Positions 1 through 11,364 of a DNA stretch of 64,000 nt are shown here, piece after piece. The notes beneath the pieces are model-generated. The model had not been told where the DNA came from. It did no database searches and was given only the letters and a program-made list of their open reading frames with translations. The first letter of the stretch is position 1, and every line of letters begins with the position of its first letter. Source of the DNA: Phymorhynchus buccinoides (Eukaryota > Mollusca > Gastropoda > Neogastropoda > Raphitomidae); assembly GCA_017654935.2 (NCBI GenBank), contig CM065691.1:35065400-35129399 (forward strand), written 5' to 3'. Position numbers and translations under genes: made by a program.

Positions 1-144
1 CCAGATCATCAGGTATCCGCTGCTCCTTTACAGGCTATGGGCAGAACCGTGTCATCCCAATGGATGATGAACGATCTGGCAGGGTCAGGGGTGTGACACG
101 TTTGACACCTGATCTGTGTTGCAGATTGCTGGGGCGCTGCTCTC

Positions 145-145
<1 letters not shown>

Positions 146-206
<61 letters not shown>

Positions 207-297
207 TGTACGTGTGGTGTGTACGTGTGGTGTGTGTGTGTTTTGTGTGGTGTGTACTTGTGGTGTGTGTGTGTGTGTGTTCGTGTGCGTGTGCGCG
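146..297. repeat. GT-rich microsatellite
   Basis: A nearly pure (GT)n run grades into GT with TACGTG and TTTGTG interruptions. Open frames through it encode only Cys/Val or His/Thr alternations and are not genes. Confidence 0.95.
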
Positions 298-377
298 CGC
301 TTTACCTTACGAGTAGGTGTGTTTATTGACAGCGCGCGGGCACTGTTGCTCCCCTTCTCTCTTACACACTGACGCAT

Positions 378-526
378 GCTTGCGCACGCACGCACACACT
401 ACACACACGCGCGCGCACACACATACACAAGTATTCTGACTGACCCACTCATACACACGCATACACACGCGCGCGCGCACGCGCGCACACACACACACAC
501 ACACATTCTGACTCGCGCACACACAC
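378..526. repeat. AC/GC-rich microsatellite
   Basis: Alternating CA and CG dinucleotides, with several stretches of pure purine-pyrimidine alternation (GCGCGCGC and CACACA). Such tracts can adopt Z-DNA. Confidence 0.9.
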
Positions 527-548
527 ATACAAACACATAAAGTTACAT

Positions 549-612
549 ATAGAAAGAGAGAAAGGGGGAGCGGAGAGAGAGAGAGAGAGAGAGAGGGGGG
601 GGAAGGGGGAGA
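549..612. repeat. GA-rich purine tract
   Basis: A polypurine run of GAGA repeats ending in a G-rich stretch. It is a simple repeat with no coding potential. Confidence 0.9.
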
Positions 613-1245
613 CTATTAGGGCGCATTAGAGTGGGTGGAGAGCTTTAGGGTGGGTGGAGAGGCCAATCAGGATCAGACTGCTCCTTCGGTAGGCCTAATT
701 ATGGGATTAGTTACGACTCGCTGCCGCCACAGGAAAATACCGTGGAAAAACGAATCACGCATACTCATGCACACACACGCACGCATAGTAAGTTTGTGTA
801 AAAGAAGGAAGCTCTAGGTATTTTAATTGGTTGTTTGTTAGGCACTTTTTATTCATACGAAAACTTAAGTGAGGCGGAAAGGATAGTAATTGTTCTCATC
901 TCAGTAGATAATCTCTTCATATCTTTTAAATAACTTCTAAACAACAAATGCTTATCTATTATCTAAGATATCTTTCTCAAATCCTATCTCATCCCATGCT
1001 GCGCGTCTTCGTCTTTAAACCCCTGTATATGTATCAATAATTGCCGATAAACGGCAGGTGGACATTACTGGAAGAAGAAGAATTCACTCCAAATCTTTTA
1101 GATATTTTCCGTAGTTTTAGGAATCCCCCAGAGCCGGGCCAACAAATCCCCAGGATAAGCATAAAAAAAGAAAATAAATCTATATTAATCTGTTTCTGCT
1201 TAAAAACAATATGTTATTCCTTTGACAAATAATGATGTAAAAATA

Positions 1246-3390
1246 CTTGTCGCATTGGACCCCTGTGTGGCTGTACAGTTGTACTGGACCCCTGTAGTGG
1301 CTGTACAGTTGTACTGGACCCCTGTAGTGGCTGTACAGTTGTACTGGACCCCTGTAGTGGCTGTACAGTTGTACTGGACCCCTGTAGTGGCTGTACAGTT
1401 GTACTGGACCCCTGTAGTGGCTGTACAGTTGTACTGGACCCCTGTAGTGGCTGTACAGTTGTACTGGACCCCTGTAGTGGCTGTACAGTTGTACTGGACC
1501 CCTGTAGTGGCTGTACAGTTGTACTGGACCCCTGTATTGGCTGTACAGTTGTACTGGACCCCTGTAGTGGCTGTACAGTTGTACTGGACCCCTGTAGTGG
1601 CTGTACAGTTGTACTGGACCCCTGTAGTGGCTGTACAGTTGTACTGGACCCCTGTAGTGGCTGTACAGTTGTACTGGACCCCTGTAGTGGCTGTACAGTT
1701 GTACTGGACCCCTGTAGTGGCTGTACAGTTGTACTGGACCCCTGTAGTGGCTGTACAGTTGTACTGGACCCCTGTAGTGGCTGTACAGTTGTACTGGACC
1801 CCTGTAGTGGCTGTACAGTTGTACTGGACCCCTGTAGTGGCTGTACAGTTGTATTGGACCCCTGTAGTGGCTGTACAGTTGTACTGGACCCCTGTAGTGG
1901 CTGTACAGTTGTACTGGACCCCTGTAGTGGCTGTACAGTTGTACTGGACCCCTGTATTGGCTGTACAGTTGTACTGGACCCCTGTAGTGGCTGGCTGTAC
2001 AGTTGTACTGGACCCCTGTATTGGCTGTACAGTTGTACTGGACCCCTGTAGTTGGCTGTACAGTTGTACTGGACCCCTGTATTGGCTGTACAGTTGTACT
2101 GGACCCCTGTATTGGCTGTACAGTTGTACTGGACCCCTGTAGTGGCTGTACAGTTGTACTGGACCCCTGTATTGGCTGTACAGTTGTACTGGACCCCTGT
2201 AGTGGCTGTACAGTTGTACTGGACCCCTGTAGTGGCTGTACAGTTGTACTGGACCCCTGTAGTGGCTGTACAGTTGTACTGGACCCCTGTAGTGGCCTGT
2301 AGTGGCTGTACAGTTGTACTGGACCCCTGTAGTGGCTGTACAGTTGTACTGGACCCCTGTAGTGGCTGTACAGTTGTACTGGACCCCTGTAGTGGCTGTA
2401 CAGTTGTACTGGACCCCTGTAGTGGCTGTACAGTTGTACTGGACCCCTGTAGTGGCTGTACAGTTGTACTGGACCCCTGTATTGGCTGTACAGTTGTACT
2501 GGACCCCTGTATTGGCTGTACAGTTGTACTGGACCCCTGTAGTGGCTGTACAGTTGACTGGACCCCTGTAACAGTTGTACTGGACCCCTGTAGTGGCTGT
2601 ACAGTTGTACTGGACCCCTGTATTGGCTGTACAGTTGTACTGGACCCCTGTATTGGCTGTACAGTTGTATTGGACCCCTGTATTGGCTGTACAGTTGTAC
2701 TGGACCCCTGTAGTGGCTGTACAGTTGTACTGGACCCCTGTAGTGGCTGTACAGTTGTACTGGACCCCTGGACCCCTGTAGTGGCTGTACAGTTGTACTG
2801 GACCCCTGTAGTGGCTGTACAGTTGTATTGGACCCCTGTGTGGTTTGTGTACTGGACCCCTGTATTGGCTGTACAGTTGTACTGGACCCCTGTATTGGCT
2901 GTACAGTTGTACTGGACCCCTGTATTGGCTGTACAGTTGTACTGGACCCCTGTATTGGCTGTAGCCGGAGATCAGTTGTATGGACCCCTGTAGTGGCTGT
3001 ACAGTTGTACTGGACCCCTGTAGTGGCTGTACAGTTGTAAAACAAATGTAGGGCTGTACAGTTGTACTGGACCCCTGTAGTGGCTGTACAGTTGTATACC
3101 CCTGTAGTTGTACAGTTTACTGGATGTAACAGTTGTACACCCCTGTATGGCTGTACAGTTGTACTGGACCCCTGTAGTGGCTAATTGTAACATGTTACAG
3201 TAACCCCTGTAACAGTTGTACTGGACTGTAGTGGCTGTACAGTCTCCCCTCTGTACAGTCTCTCTCAGTTGTACTGGACCCCTGTATCGTTTTCGCCTGT
3301 AGTGGCTGTACAGTAGTAGGTGGTTGTACCTGTAGTGGCTGTACAGTGTATGGACCCCTGTAGTGGCTGTAAGATGTTGACGATGTTGTT
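1246..3390. repeat. 30-bp minisatellite array
   Basis: About 60 near-identical head-to-tail 30-bp units (core GGCTGTACAGTTGTACTGGA followed by CCCCTGTAGT) run from about 1250 to 3060, then decay into partial and scrambled units to about 3380. The main variant is GTAGTGG versus GTATTGG, and it clusters from about 1960 onward. Occasional indels shift the register. Because 30 is a multiple of three and the unit lacks stops in several frames, long repetitive open frames run on both strands. These are artefacts of period and composition, not proteins. The core contains an imperfect palindrome (GTACAGTTGTAC). Confidence 0.97.
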
Positions 3391-3399
3391 GTGATGTAG

Positions 3400-3660
3400 A
3401 CAGAAAGCAACTAATTATGACAATGACATGCACCTGTACTTCTTCGTCTTCCAGTATGGGTTTTTTGGTGTGTTTTTTGACCCCTGTTTTCTGCCAAATA
3501 AGTCTGTTTTTAAAAAAAAACCTTCTACTAGGCAATAAAACAGCTGTGCTGTTCTGTTCTACACCAGTATAATGGTGTTCGTCAATGTTTTAACCATTTG
3601 TGTCCCCCAAAATCTCTGGGTTTCTTATGAAAATAAAAACGTTGTTCTTGTTCTTATAGC
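3400..3660 (-). repeat. Dispersed repeat, copy 1 (interrupted)
   Basis: The flanks of this segment match, in reverse orientation, the segment at 6538-6665, with shared tracts such as CAATGTTTTAACCATTTGTG and ACGTTGTTCTTGTTCTT. About 120 bp of unrelated sequence separates the two matching parts in this copy. The family is unknown; a LINE 3' end is possible. Confidence 0.65.
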
Positions 3661-4181
3661 TGCTCATGCATGGCAGCGCGAAACTTAGGGCCTATTAGCC
3701 TGACTTTCATGCTAGAGAAATGGGTTGTCACTAATAGTGACAACGCCGCATACCTTTCCCTGCTGTGGCTTTTACTTTAGGGTGTTGTGTCAGCCTGGTA
3801 TGCAATACAGGAGAGGAGACACTTCGTCTCCTGTCCGCTGTGTACCGCAACGTTCATGCTGAGGTGCTGAATTCAGCAGACGGATTGAATAACAAACACG
3901 GGTTCTTTCTTACTTCTCGGCAGTCCCAGCACGCCTTCCTAACCCAGTTCTCAAGTTGTAGGCCTATCTGATGCCCCCCCCCCCCCCTCCTCCTCCTCCC
4001 TTCTCCTACCCCTCCCACACTGCTTCTTTTCCCAAACACACAACCACTTCTCCAAAAGTCAAGAAGCCGTTTTGCCCGCCTTTTCTTCGCGACTTCTACC
4101 AACTACAAAATGTGTGTCGCCGACACGCCCCTCACTAAACTGCATTTGCTCCTCTCCTCATCCACTCCACCGCTGCCCCCG

Positions 4182-4185
<4 letters not shown>

Positions 4186-4221
<36 letters not shown>

Positions 4222-4222
4222 G

Positions 4223-4292
<70 letters not shown>
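4186..4292. repeat. (CT)n microsatellite in two blocks
   Basis: Two long CT runs are separated by a short CCAGGCTCG-like spacer. The Ser/Leu and Arg/Glu open frames across it are spurious. Confidence 0.95.
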
Positions 4293-4294
<2 letters not shown>

Positions 4295-5339
4295 AGGCTC
4301 CCGCATCTTGCAAATGTGACATCCTGTTGCGTGTTGTAGCGGGCCCAGCATGCACGTAATGAAGATTAAACGGACCTTGATAGCCCTACTTCCCGCCTAC
4401 TCTGTGCTCTGTGCGCGAGGCCCTTCTTAGATTGTAGAGTAATAGGCCTAGGGCCCATCGACGGTCGACGTCTGTCGCCCAGAACACGACCATAATTATC
4501 AGGCTGTTGAAACACATTCTGTCACACTGTGTGTGTGTGTGTGACTGAAAGTGAAGCCAACCACTGGTTTGTTGTCGTCCCCCAGGCATCTTCCTACTGC
4601 AATAATGGGAAAGAAAGACAGACAGTTCTGGCAGCAACATCGTTGTTGTGTTGTTCTAGTGCGCCTTGAGATGATGCGCGTGAGAAAGAAAGCACGTGCG
4701 TCTAGATAAAGCACGACAAGTGGTAGGATGTGAAAGTGTTACAGTATTAAATGTATTTAAACTGAAAACTTGTTGCATTTCTTCCTTAAAACTATCTTGA
4801 ATTATGAGCCTGACAGTAACATCGCAAGTGTTTACTAGACCTACGAAGATTGCCCAAGTTCAGCCGCTCGAGAACTTATTTTACCGCCTTTTAGAAGTTC
4901 CAAAATAAATAGTCTTTCTCAGGTCACGAAAAGCAAGTTGTTTGATTGAATCCATATAATCAGTGATGGGCTGGGTGATGCTGCGATCAACAGTCATTTC
5001 TAGATATGGACGCAATCGTTAGGCCTACCGTTATCACACATCGTGCATTCGTTAAAACGAAACTCCAATCGACCATGATCAAGGAGAGTGGTTGCTAGGG
5101 CTAGAGCAGCTTTGGCTACATGTATGCGAAAATAATTGCAGGAGATGGGTGGAAGGAAATGAATAGGCCTAGCTCTCCGAAGGGATTAGTCACAAGAATC
5201 GCGGTATCTCTTGCTGCACGTGCGCTTGGAGACAGAGGACAACTGTTGGCGCCGTAGTGACGTGTACAATGCCTGGGTGGAGTCATCAGTGTGATTGCGA
5301 TTGCACTCACGGATCTAGGTTGTCGCCAGTTTCCTTATC

Positions 5340-5405
5340 ATGGAAATGATGCTGGCGTCGTCATCATCACGGCACCAATCACTGGGCTTTTCTCTTCATT
5401 GTTCT
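5340..5405 (+). CDS. Candidate alternative first coding exon of the DLC1-like gene
   Basis: An ATG in strong context (A at -3, G at +4) opens a 22-codon stretch, MEMMLASSSSRHQSLGFSLH followed by CS, that ends exactly at a consensus donor TCT/GTGAGT. The exon would end in phase 0, and the first confirmed exon of the gene (8882) begins in phase 0, so the join reads straight on into TPEESDEED. The upstream 150 bp is relatively CpG-rich and contains a TGACGTG CRE-like site. Vertebrate DLC family genes use alternative first exons. An isoform starting here would lack the SAM domain. No transcript evidence is available, so this is an inference from phase, start context and splice site only. Confidence 0.35.
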
Positions 5406-5470
5406 GTGAGTGGGGAGATTGAGGAGGACTAGGCCTAGTCGTTTTTCAAAGCAGTAGGAAGTAGGGGAAA

Positions 5471-5488
5471 GGGGGGGGGGGGGGGGGT
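5471..5488. repeat. Poly-G tract
   Basis: An uninterrupted run of about 18 G on the + strand, within AT-rich DNA. Confidence 0.95.
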
Positions 5489-6537
5489 ACCAATCATTCA
5501 GCATGGATTAATGAGTGCAGTTGTAAGGGCCTAGTCATAAGGATTTGTCTTTGTTTCTTTCACAATTTGATTATGCAATTTATGGGGAAAGCAGACATTC
5601 ACTTTGGGTTTAGGGTTCACGCTGTTGTAGACAGTTACACTACTACAGCCATCCATATTTATGGCCTTGGAAGATCAGATCAGATGGACAAGAAAAATTA
5701 TGTTGACTCAAGCTGTCATGGTGACAGACAAGTTTCACAGACTGATTACAATTAACTGTGACTTAGGGTCACCCTACCCTTTTCTCATGCACTTATCTTT
5801 CCCCTCCCTCCCTCGCTCTGTCTCCGCCCATCCTTTCTGTTTCCTCTCCCCCTCCCCGTCTTTCTGTGTTCATTTTGATTATAAAATTTAAAAAAGACAA
5901 CCCCCAAACAAAAAACCCCGTTAGTTTAGTGATAACTTCTTTTGTTAGATTGCGAACGACACACAATAAAACGTATCCTGTGGTCATCTTCACATGTCTA
6001 TCAGTATTCATATCTCATCTTATTTGTCTCATTAACTGTTCCTCCACTGTCTCATGCGTTCCACACCTCACCCCTGTCACATCACTTTGCACATGTTTAT
6101 CTATTGATCGACCTGTAGTCATTTAATAGGACCCGTTCTTCTAATAAGATGCAAATTGCACCATAATTGAAGGGAGGGGCTGGGAGGGAGGGAGCATAGG
6201 GATTTGGATGATCAGCATGGTGTGTAGAAGCTGACGAGAGCTTTGCAGGTTCAGATGTGCTGCTAGCAGCTGGCATGACTGTACGACAAAGCCCAGCGGT
6301 GTCCCAGTTTGATGTAATTTGCTGCTGCTGTTAGTGTAACAGGAGACAAGCCTTTAGTAGTGGGTAATTAGTCTGCCGCACTTGTGGCTGGGGCTTCGTG
6401 GCCTGGACCATGCATGCATCCATGTCTGATACTACTGAGACAAGTGTGTGTATATACCGTAGCCTTCTGTATGTGTCACTGTGGATGGGGCATGGCGCCA
6501 TAGTTTTTCTCTAATTGACTCCTTTCTTCTTCGATCG

Positions 6538-6665
6538 CTCAGACAGAACAAGAACAACGTTTGTATTGCCATAAGAAAACCAGAGGTTTTGTGGGACACA
6601 AATGGTTAAAACATTGACGACACCATTGTACTGGTGCATGTCATTGTCATTTAGTTGCTTTCGTC
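6538..6665 (+). repeat. Dispersed repeat, copy 2
   Basis: The inverted partner of 3400-3660. It shares AGAACAAGAACAACGTTTG, CACAAATGGTTAAAACATTG and GCATGTCATTGTCAT. Being repeated in the window marks it as transposable-element derived; the class is unknown. Confidence 0.65.
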
Positions 6666-6789
6666 TTCATCACCAACATCATCAACATCTTATTTTAACC
6701 AGTTAATATTATCAAAAACTCCAACAATAAGAACATAATATACTTCAGTTCTTTAGATCCATTACTATTATATAACAGTTTCCTGTCAT

Positions 6790-7060
6790 TTATGAGTAGA
6801 TGCGTCATGCTGCCGTTATGCGCCTAAGTAAGAAATAATTAGGCCCAGCATGTCCGACTTCGGCTTGGAGGAAATCTTTTTTGAAAGTGTTTATTGAAAA
6901 AAGGGCAGGAGAATGGACTGGAAAGGCAGAAAGATAGTAGATGAAAGTAAGCAAAGGGAGAGTCGAAGAGAGTGACAGTTTAGAGGAAGTTACAAGCACA
7001 GAACTTCCAGAAGGTGGGGGAAGTAATTTATACAAAAGACCCCCGGTATCCCCACGGGGG
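6790..7060 (+). repeat. Dispersed repeat (pair with 47706-47998)
   Basis: About 270 bp with an inverted relative at 47706-47998. Shared tracts include ATGCTGCCGTTATGCG near the start and ACTTCC(A/C)GA(A/C)GGTGGGGGAA near the end, followed by TACAAAAGACCCC. No coding is visible. Confidence 0.7.
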
Positions 7061-7734
7061 GATTAACTCCTTTAGTTTTACTCCCTATTTGCAGAAGAGA
7101 GCGTGTTATTTATAATGGAGGTGGGGCAACTGGATACCATATTTGTGTATGGTGTTTTGTTTTTCATTTGTCAAAACAGCATTTTCAAGTTGCAGAAAGG
7201 TCTCGCTGTTTGACATTATGTGATGATGGAGTTTGCTCAGAACTGGTTTGTTGTTCAAAGCAATGAATGGTTTAATTTGGAGAAGAAGAAAAAAGTATGC
7301 TGGTGTACTTTAAAGTATACAAGACGTGTGACAGAAGTGGTTGTAGATTTTTATTTGCAGCTTCACAATAATTGTTCGATTATTTAGACATGTTAGATAG
7401 TATGCGAAATTTACATAAAACATACAACAAGCTTCTCAAGACAGATCTATGTCAACCACATAAGAAATTCTAATTCGGTAGAAGTACAAATAAAAGTGTC
7501 GCCACATATAGAATAAAGAGAGACAACATATAGATTCATTTTGCCATTTTTAGATTAGTCTAGATAAGATGCCTTTTCTTAGAAGCCCTAATTTTACGCT
7601 TATCTCATTACCCTGGATAGATACAACTTTAAAAGTCCTCTTGTTTCTAGATTCTTTGAATCTTGTGGAATTGACACTTATTGTTGTTGGTGGTAGTGGT
7701 GTTTTTTTTTAGGGGGGTATTTTGTATTGGTATT

Positions 7735-7908
7735 TGGTACTTTGTAGTCACAGAGGCGTCTCTGTGAAATTCGGGTTGCTCCCACCTGGAGAGCGCGTCG
7801 CAGCCAGAGGCACGTCACCTTTTACATTTGTTAAAATTTGCATGTAATTTTTGTGACAACTTTTCCGTTGCCACTGGGTTTAACGTGTGCTAAGTGTATG
7901 GACACATT

Positions 7909-7939
<31 letters not shown>

Positions 7940-8051
7940 TCCACTTTCAGACCATAAGGCCTAGTGCAGAGTGAGAGGAAAAATCCCCTGTACCCAGGTT
8001 CGAAATCGGGTTTATTGTATATGAGGCAAACCTCTGTGCCACTCTGCACCT
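7735..8051 (-). mobile_element. tRNA-derived SINE, copy A
   Basis: Reads on the minus strand. The tRNA-like head lies at the high-coordinate end (GGTTCGAA in inverted sense near 7998, GTGCCACTCTGC near 8037). The body contains TTTAACGTGTGCTAAGTG, and the tail reads CACAGAGACGCCTCTGTGAC. Relatives lie at 15605-15975, 19660-20050 and 53152-53288. The A-box is damaged compared with the copy at 19660. Confidence 0.85.
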
Positions 8052-8246
8052 TCTTTTGTATGTTGTTTTGATTTGGAATGCTGGAGCTGCAATCAGACAG
8101 ATGTGATAGTGTGCTTATAATAGTCAAATTGAGCAACACTGGAGTAAGTCCACTTAGAATTGAAACGCCAACAGGAAACAAATCTAATATCTTTGTCAGT
8201 TACTGATAATAGTTGGCACTGCACTCTTCTGCCTCTGGCAGCTTAT

Positions 8247-8482
8247 TTAAAGACCCAGTGACGCACCACGATTAAGGCCCTTGTTTTTTTCTGGGTTGCT
8301 ATGACCCGCATACAAATGTCCCCATATTCAAATTGAGGCTGTTCTTTAAACTGATGTGTCGGTTTGAATTTGGGGCCATTTATATGGGAGTCAGACTTGG
8401 TCAAAACAAGATTTCTTTCCAGTTATAAGAGGGAAAACATGTGAAACCTGTGATTTTGACACGTGATCTGGGGGATCTTTAA
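8247..8482. mobile_element. TTAA-flanked MITE (TTAAAGACC family), copy 1
   Basis: The element is bounded by TTAA on both sides with ends TTAAAGACC and GATCTTTAA, and shares the internal tract AAGAGGGAAAAC and TTTTGACACGTGA with 31981-32093. TTAA target sites are typical of piggyBac-type transposition. No transposase is present. Confidence 0.65.
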
Positions 8483-8881
8483 GTGAACAACAGTAGACGA
8501 TGTTTGATAAATCATATGTTATTTATTTACTTCTTTTCTTTTGAATATCAGGATTGTTCCTATGCGTTGATGTTCATAATCTAAATATGCATCATTTCAT
8601 TATTAATCTTTTGACAATGTTGTGTTTATCGACTACATAAGCATGTTAGCAAGCATATATATATATATGTGATTGTGTGTTTTGTGTAGTTGCCCCACAT
8701 GGCCGAAAGGCCGAAGAGGGCGTAAAACCCTATTCTCACTGTTTTGTGTAGTACGTTAAAATATTGAAGAAAAACAATAACAAATACCACACTACTAATC
8801 TTAGAAACATTTTAAGAAGAAAAGAAACTGATAAGTAGTTAGGGATAAAATACTGATGGTGGCCTTTTTCTTGTGTTGCAG

Positions 8882-10421
8882 ACCCCTGAAGAGTCTGACG
8901 AAGAGGACCAGTGCGCCCTGAGCAGCAACTGGGAGTACCAGAAAGCCGTGCGCCGCTGGTCGCGCAAGTTGGAGCCCGAGCTGTCCATCAGCGAGGACGT
9001 GAAGCTTGAGCCCAGCAGCTCCCACGACAGCCTGCTAGGAGAGGACAGCGGATCACACACCGATGAGAGCCCCGTGCTGGAAAGCAAGATGCCGCACTGC
9101 ACCGCCCCGCAGCTGGACAGTGTCAGGACGCGGGTGGACACCCAGCCCCCGGAGTGTGTGGTGGGCGAGGGTGTGATCCAGCAGGACAGCACCACCCACG
9201 TGTCGTCCTTCCCCATCAGCCCCAAGCTGCGCCGCGCCGCCAGCGAGCGCCTCAAGAGCGCACTGAAGAAGATGGAGAGCTTCAAGAAGAAGTCCAAGAA
9301 GTACCCGGCCAGTCGGAACATTGTGGAGATCAGCGACCCCGTGCTGTCTGACCAGGAAGGCATGCAGGCCAAGCTGGAGCGGCTCAACTGTGTGGACATC
9401 AGCCCCGGCGGGACCACCCCCGCCCCTTCTCACCTCCCCCTTCCGCCCCAAGAGTCCACCCCGACAGACAAGCCAGCGAAAGGGGCCGGTTCACCCGGTT
9501 CTCCCGATTCCTCCTACTTGTCCCCCTTGTCTCCCATCTCCCCTGCACCCCCTGCCGGCCCGTCCCCTGTGGGTGAAGGGACGATGGAGTCCAGTGCTTC
9601 CTCGCAGGCGGAGGGGTCCTCCCTCAGTGAGTACTACTCCGCACACAGCCAGCTGCTGGCCAGCTTCCATGCCTGCAGTGAGGGCGGCACGCAGCTGGGC
9701 ACTCCCTCCGCCCGCAAAAACAGTGACTCCAGCCTGGTGGAGATCTTCCTCTTGCCGCAGGACCACAAGCCAGGCAGCTTTCCTAGACTGCTGAAGAACG
9801 GGTACATAGACACTACCGCCTCTGCGCAAGGGACTCAGAATCAGGCATCTTCCGCTTCTTCCCTCTCCCAGGGATTGAGAGGAAACGCTGTCAGTTTTAG
9901 CCCTCTCAGCAGCAGAGTAAGTGTGTATGACAACTTGGGTCCTGGGTCACCGCTCCACTCATATTCGGCCTCAGGCCTCAGGAAAGCTGAAGACAAATCG
10001 GACCTGCCTGACGCTGCTCAACAGTCTCAGGTTCTGCGGAGCTTCAGTGTCAGTGCTGGCAATGAGGATGCGATGGCAGACATTGACATGTCGAGCTTTG
10101 CCGGCATGGTGCGAAGTCGCAGCGCCAGTGCAGCCACCAGCCTGGAACACCAGGCGCTGGGCAGGCGGCGAGGGAGTGCGGGGGTCAGTCAGGGAAGCCT
10201 AGGGGGCAGCGTGAGCAGCGAGAGGAAGGCGTCGGTGGGCATGGAGGAGCTGGACGCCATGCTCCAGAACCTGTACAGGGACATCAACAGTCTGAGCGCA
10301 GACTTCATCGACGAGGGCGACAGTCGAGACACACTGACCGTTAACACCTCAGGGAGTGCCGGTCAGCATGAGGCCAGCTTCACCATTGCCGACCCCAACA
10401 CCAGTTTTGGCTCCAATGCAG
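8882..10421 (+). CDS. DLC1-like exon: serine-rich linker
   Basis: Acceptor TTGCAG at 8881, phase 0 start (TPEESDEEDQ), donor CAG/GTAGGG after 10421, leaving one base of the next codon. The 513 residues open with a stretch resembling vertebrate DLC1 just after its SAM domain (SDEEDQCALSSNWEYQKA, then WSRK). A long Ser/Pro-rich disordered region follows. SVYDNL at 9920-9937 matches the SIYDNV motif by which DLC1 binds the tensin SH2 domain and reaches focal adhesions. Many basic-S-x-S sites (RSRSAS, RRRGSAG) suggest kinase regulation. MEELDAMLQNLYRDINSL near the end may be an amphipathic helix. The exon is markedly richer in GC than its introns, as expected for a real coding exon. Confidence 0.96.
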
Positions 10422-10741
10422 GTAGGGTCATTTACCAATGCCACTCTACTTAACGTACAAAATTGTTTCCTCCAGTTTCTCGTTGAAAGTGAACACAAAT
10501 GGCCATGTAGTATTGTTACTTTTTTGTTTGTATAATTTATCTTTTCAGGTAGTATTATTCTCTATCACTTGATGGCATGTCACGCCATGTGACAGGCTAT
10601 GCTATAAAAAAAAAAGCGTTTGTAACTAGTTTCTTTGTTACGCTTTTTTCTTCTAATTCCCAAGGAAAGGAGGAGGGTAAAGAGGGTGGTTGTTAATAAA
10701 AGTATAGGAAACAAATTAGAATCATCAAATGTGATGTTTTT

Positions 10742-10986
10742 TTAACCCTTTCACCGCCAGCCATATTTCAGCCAAAAATGTCCATTAAATTTACCTACGT
10801 AGAGAACAAAATCCATCTGCAGTATTGGGGATTCTTCTGTGACATATATAAAATAAGGTCTATCCTACTTCCCAAAACTAAGTCAATAAGGTCTTTGGAT
10901 AATAGACCCCAATTTGATGCCTTTTAGTGACATAGGTGTTAAATCACTGTGGTGCTAAAATGCGACTTTGGCGGTGAAAGGGTTAA
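10742..10986. mobile_element. piggyBac-like MITE (TTAA-CCCTTTC family), copy 1
   Basis: A 245-bp element flanked by TTAA, with terminal inverted repeats CCCTTTCACCGCCA and TGGCGGTGAAAGGG (one mismatch at the inner end). There is no coding capacity. Other copies are at 23848-24066 (decayed), 33197-33844, 36366-36612, 38613-38858 and 40761-41005. The TTAA target and the CCC terminus are piggyBac-like; assignment to that superfamily is inference. Confidence 0.85.
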
Positions 10987-11364
10987 AGCAAATGAATTAA
11001 CCCAGTTGAACTTCGTAAAACAATTCATAAGGAACTAAGCAAAACGATCAAACAAAAAACAAACAGCAAAATAGTGGGTTGATGACTTTTATGCTAATTC
11101 TGTTAAAACCAAGGCATAAAAACATGAATAGCCCTGTTAGTACATGTATATAAAATAGAACACAGACTCAGTCACCCAGTAATTGAGATTACTAATGGCA
11201 TGACTATAAAAAAAAGACCCTAGTAAGATATAGAGAGGATGACAGGTTGATTGTGGTTAAATTACAGCCCTGTTTTTGACAACCATCTGTTCAGCTTGGA
11301 AATAGGCACAATTCTCTCTGTTAGGTTCATGGGATAATAGAGGAGGTGTGTATTAGTTTTTAAC

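Larger units (their letters stand above)
1..1245. other. Non-coding 5' end of window
   Basis: I see no exon here. The stretch holds GT-rich, AC-rich and GA-rich simple repeats followed by AT-rich unique sequence up to the 30-bp minisatellite. It is probably upstream or intronic DNA of the + strand DLC1-like gene. The short open frames are low-complexity reads through CA/GT repeats. Confidence 0.6.
3391..5339. other. Non-coding stretch upstream of candidate exon
   Basis: It holds a dispersed repeat (3400-3660), CT microsatellites and otherwise unique AT-rich DNA. From about 5190 the sequence is richer in GC and CpG, just before a candidate first exon. I see no supported exon inside it. Confidence 0.55.
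5406..8881 (+). other. Intron (or upstream region) before the first confirmed DLC1-like exon
   Basis: It ends in a good acceptor (TTGTGTTGCAG) at 8881. It holds a G homopolymer, two dispersed repeats, a tRNA-SINE copy and a TTAA-flanked MITE. I looked for the SAM-domain exon expected upstream of this gene and did not find one here. The motif GGCCGAAAGGCC at about 8702-8713, followed by GAAGAGGGCGTAAAACCC, looks like a SINE tail hairpin. Confidence 0.6.

Noticed and set aside
10..530. His/Thr and Cys/Val-rich open frames
   Set aside because: Translations of CA/GT microsatellites.
1180..3045. A 621-residue minus-strand open frame and several + strand frames of about 300 residues with a 10-residue period
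   Set aside because: They are reads through a 30-bp minisatellite whose unit lacks stops; many frames on both strands are open at once, and there is no independent coding evidence.
8698..8745. GGCCGAAAGGCC hairpin followed by GAAGAGGGCGTAAAACCC, considered as a hammerhead-type ribozyme
   Set aside because: The conserved CUGANGA and GAAA core arrangement is not present; it looks more like a SINE tail hairpin.
9053..9829. Minus-strand and alternate-frame open frames overlapping the serine-rich exon
   Set aside because: Shadows of a GC-rich coding exon; only the frame with DLC family similarity joins correctly to the other exons.
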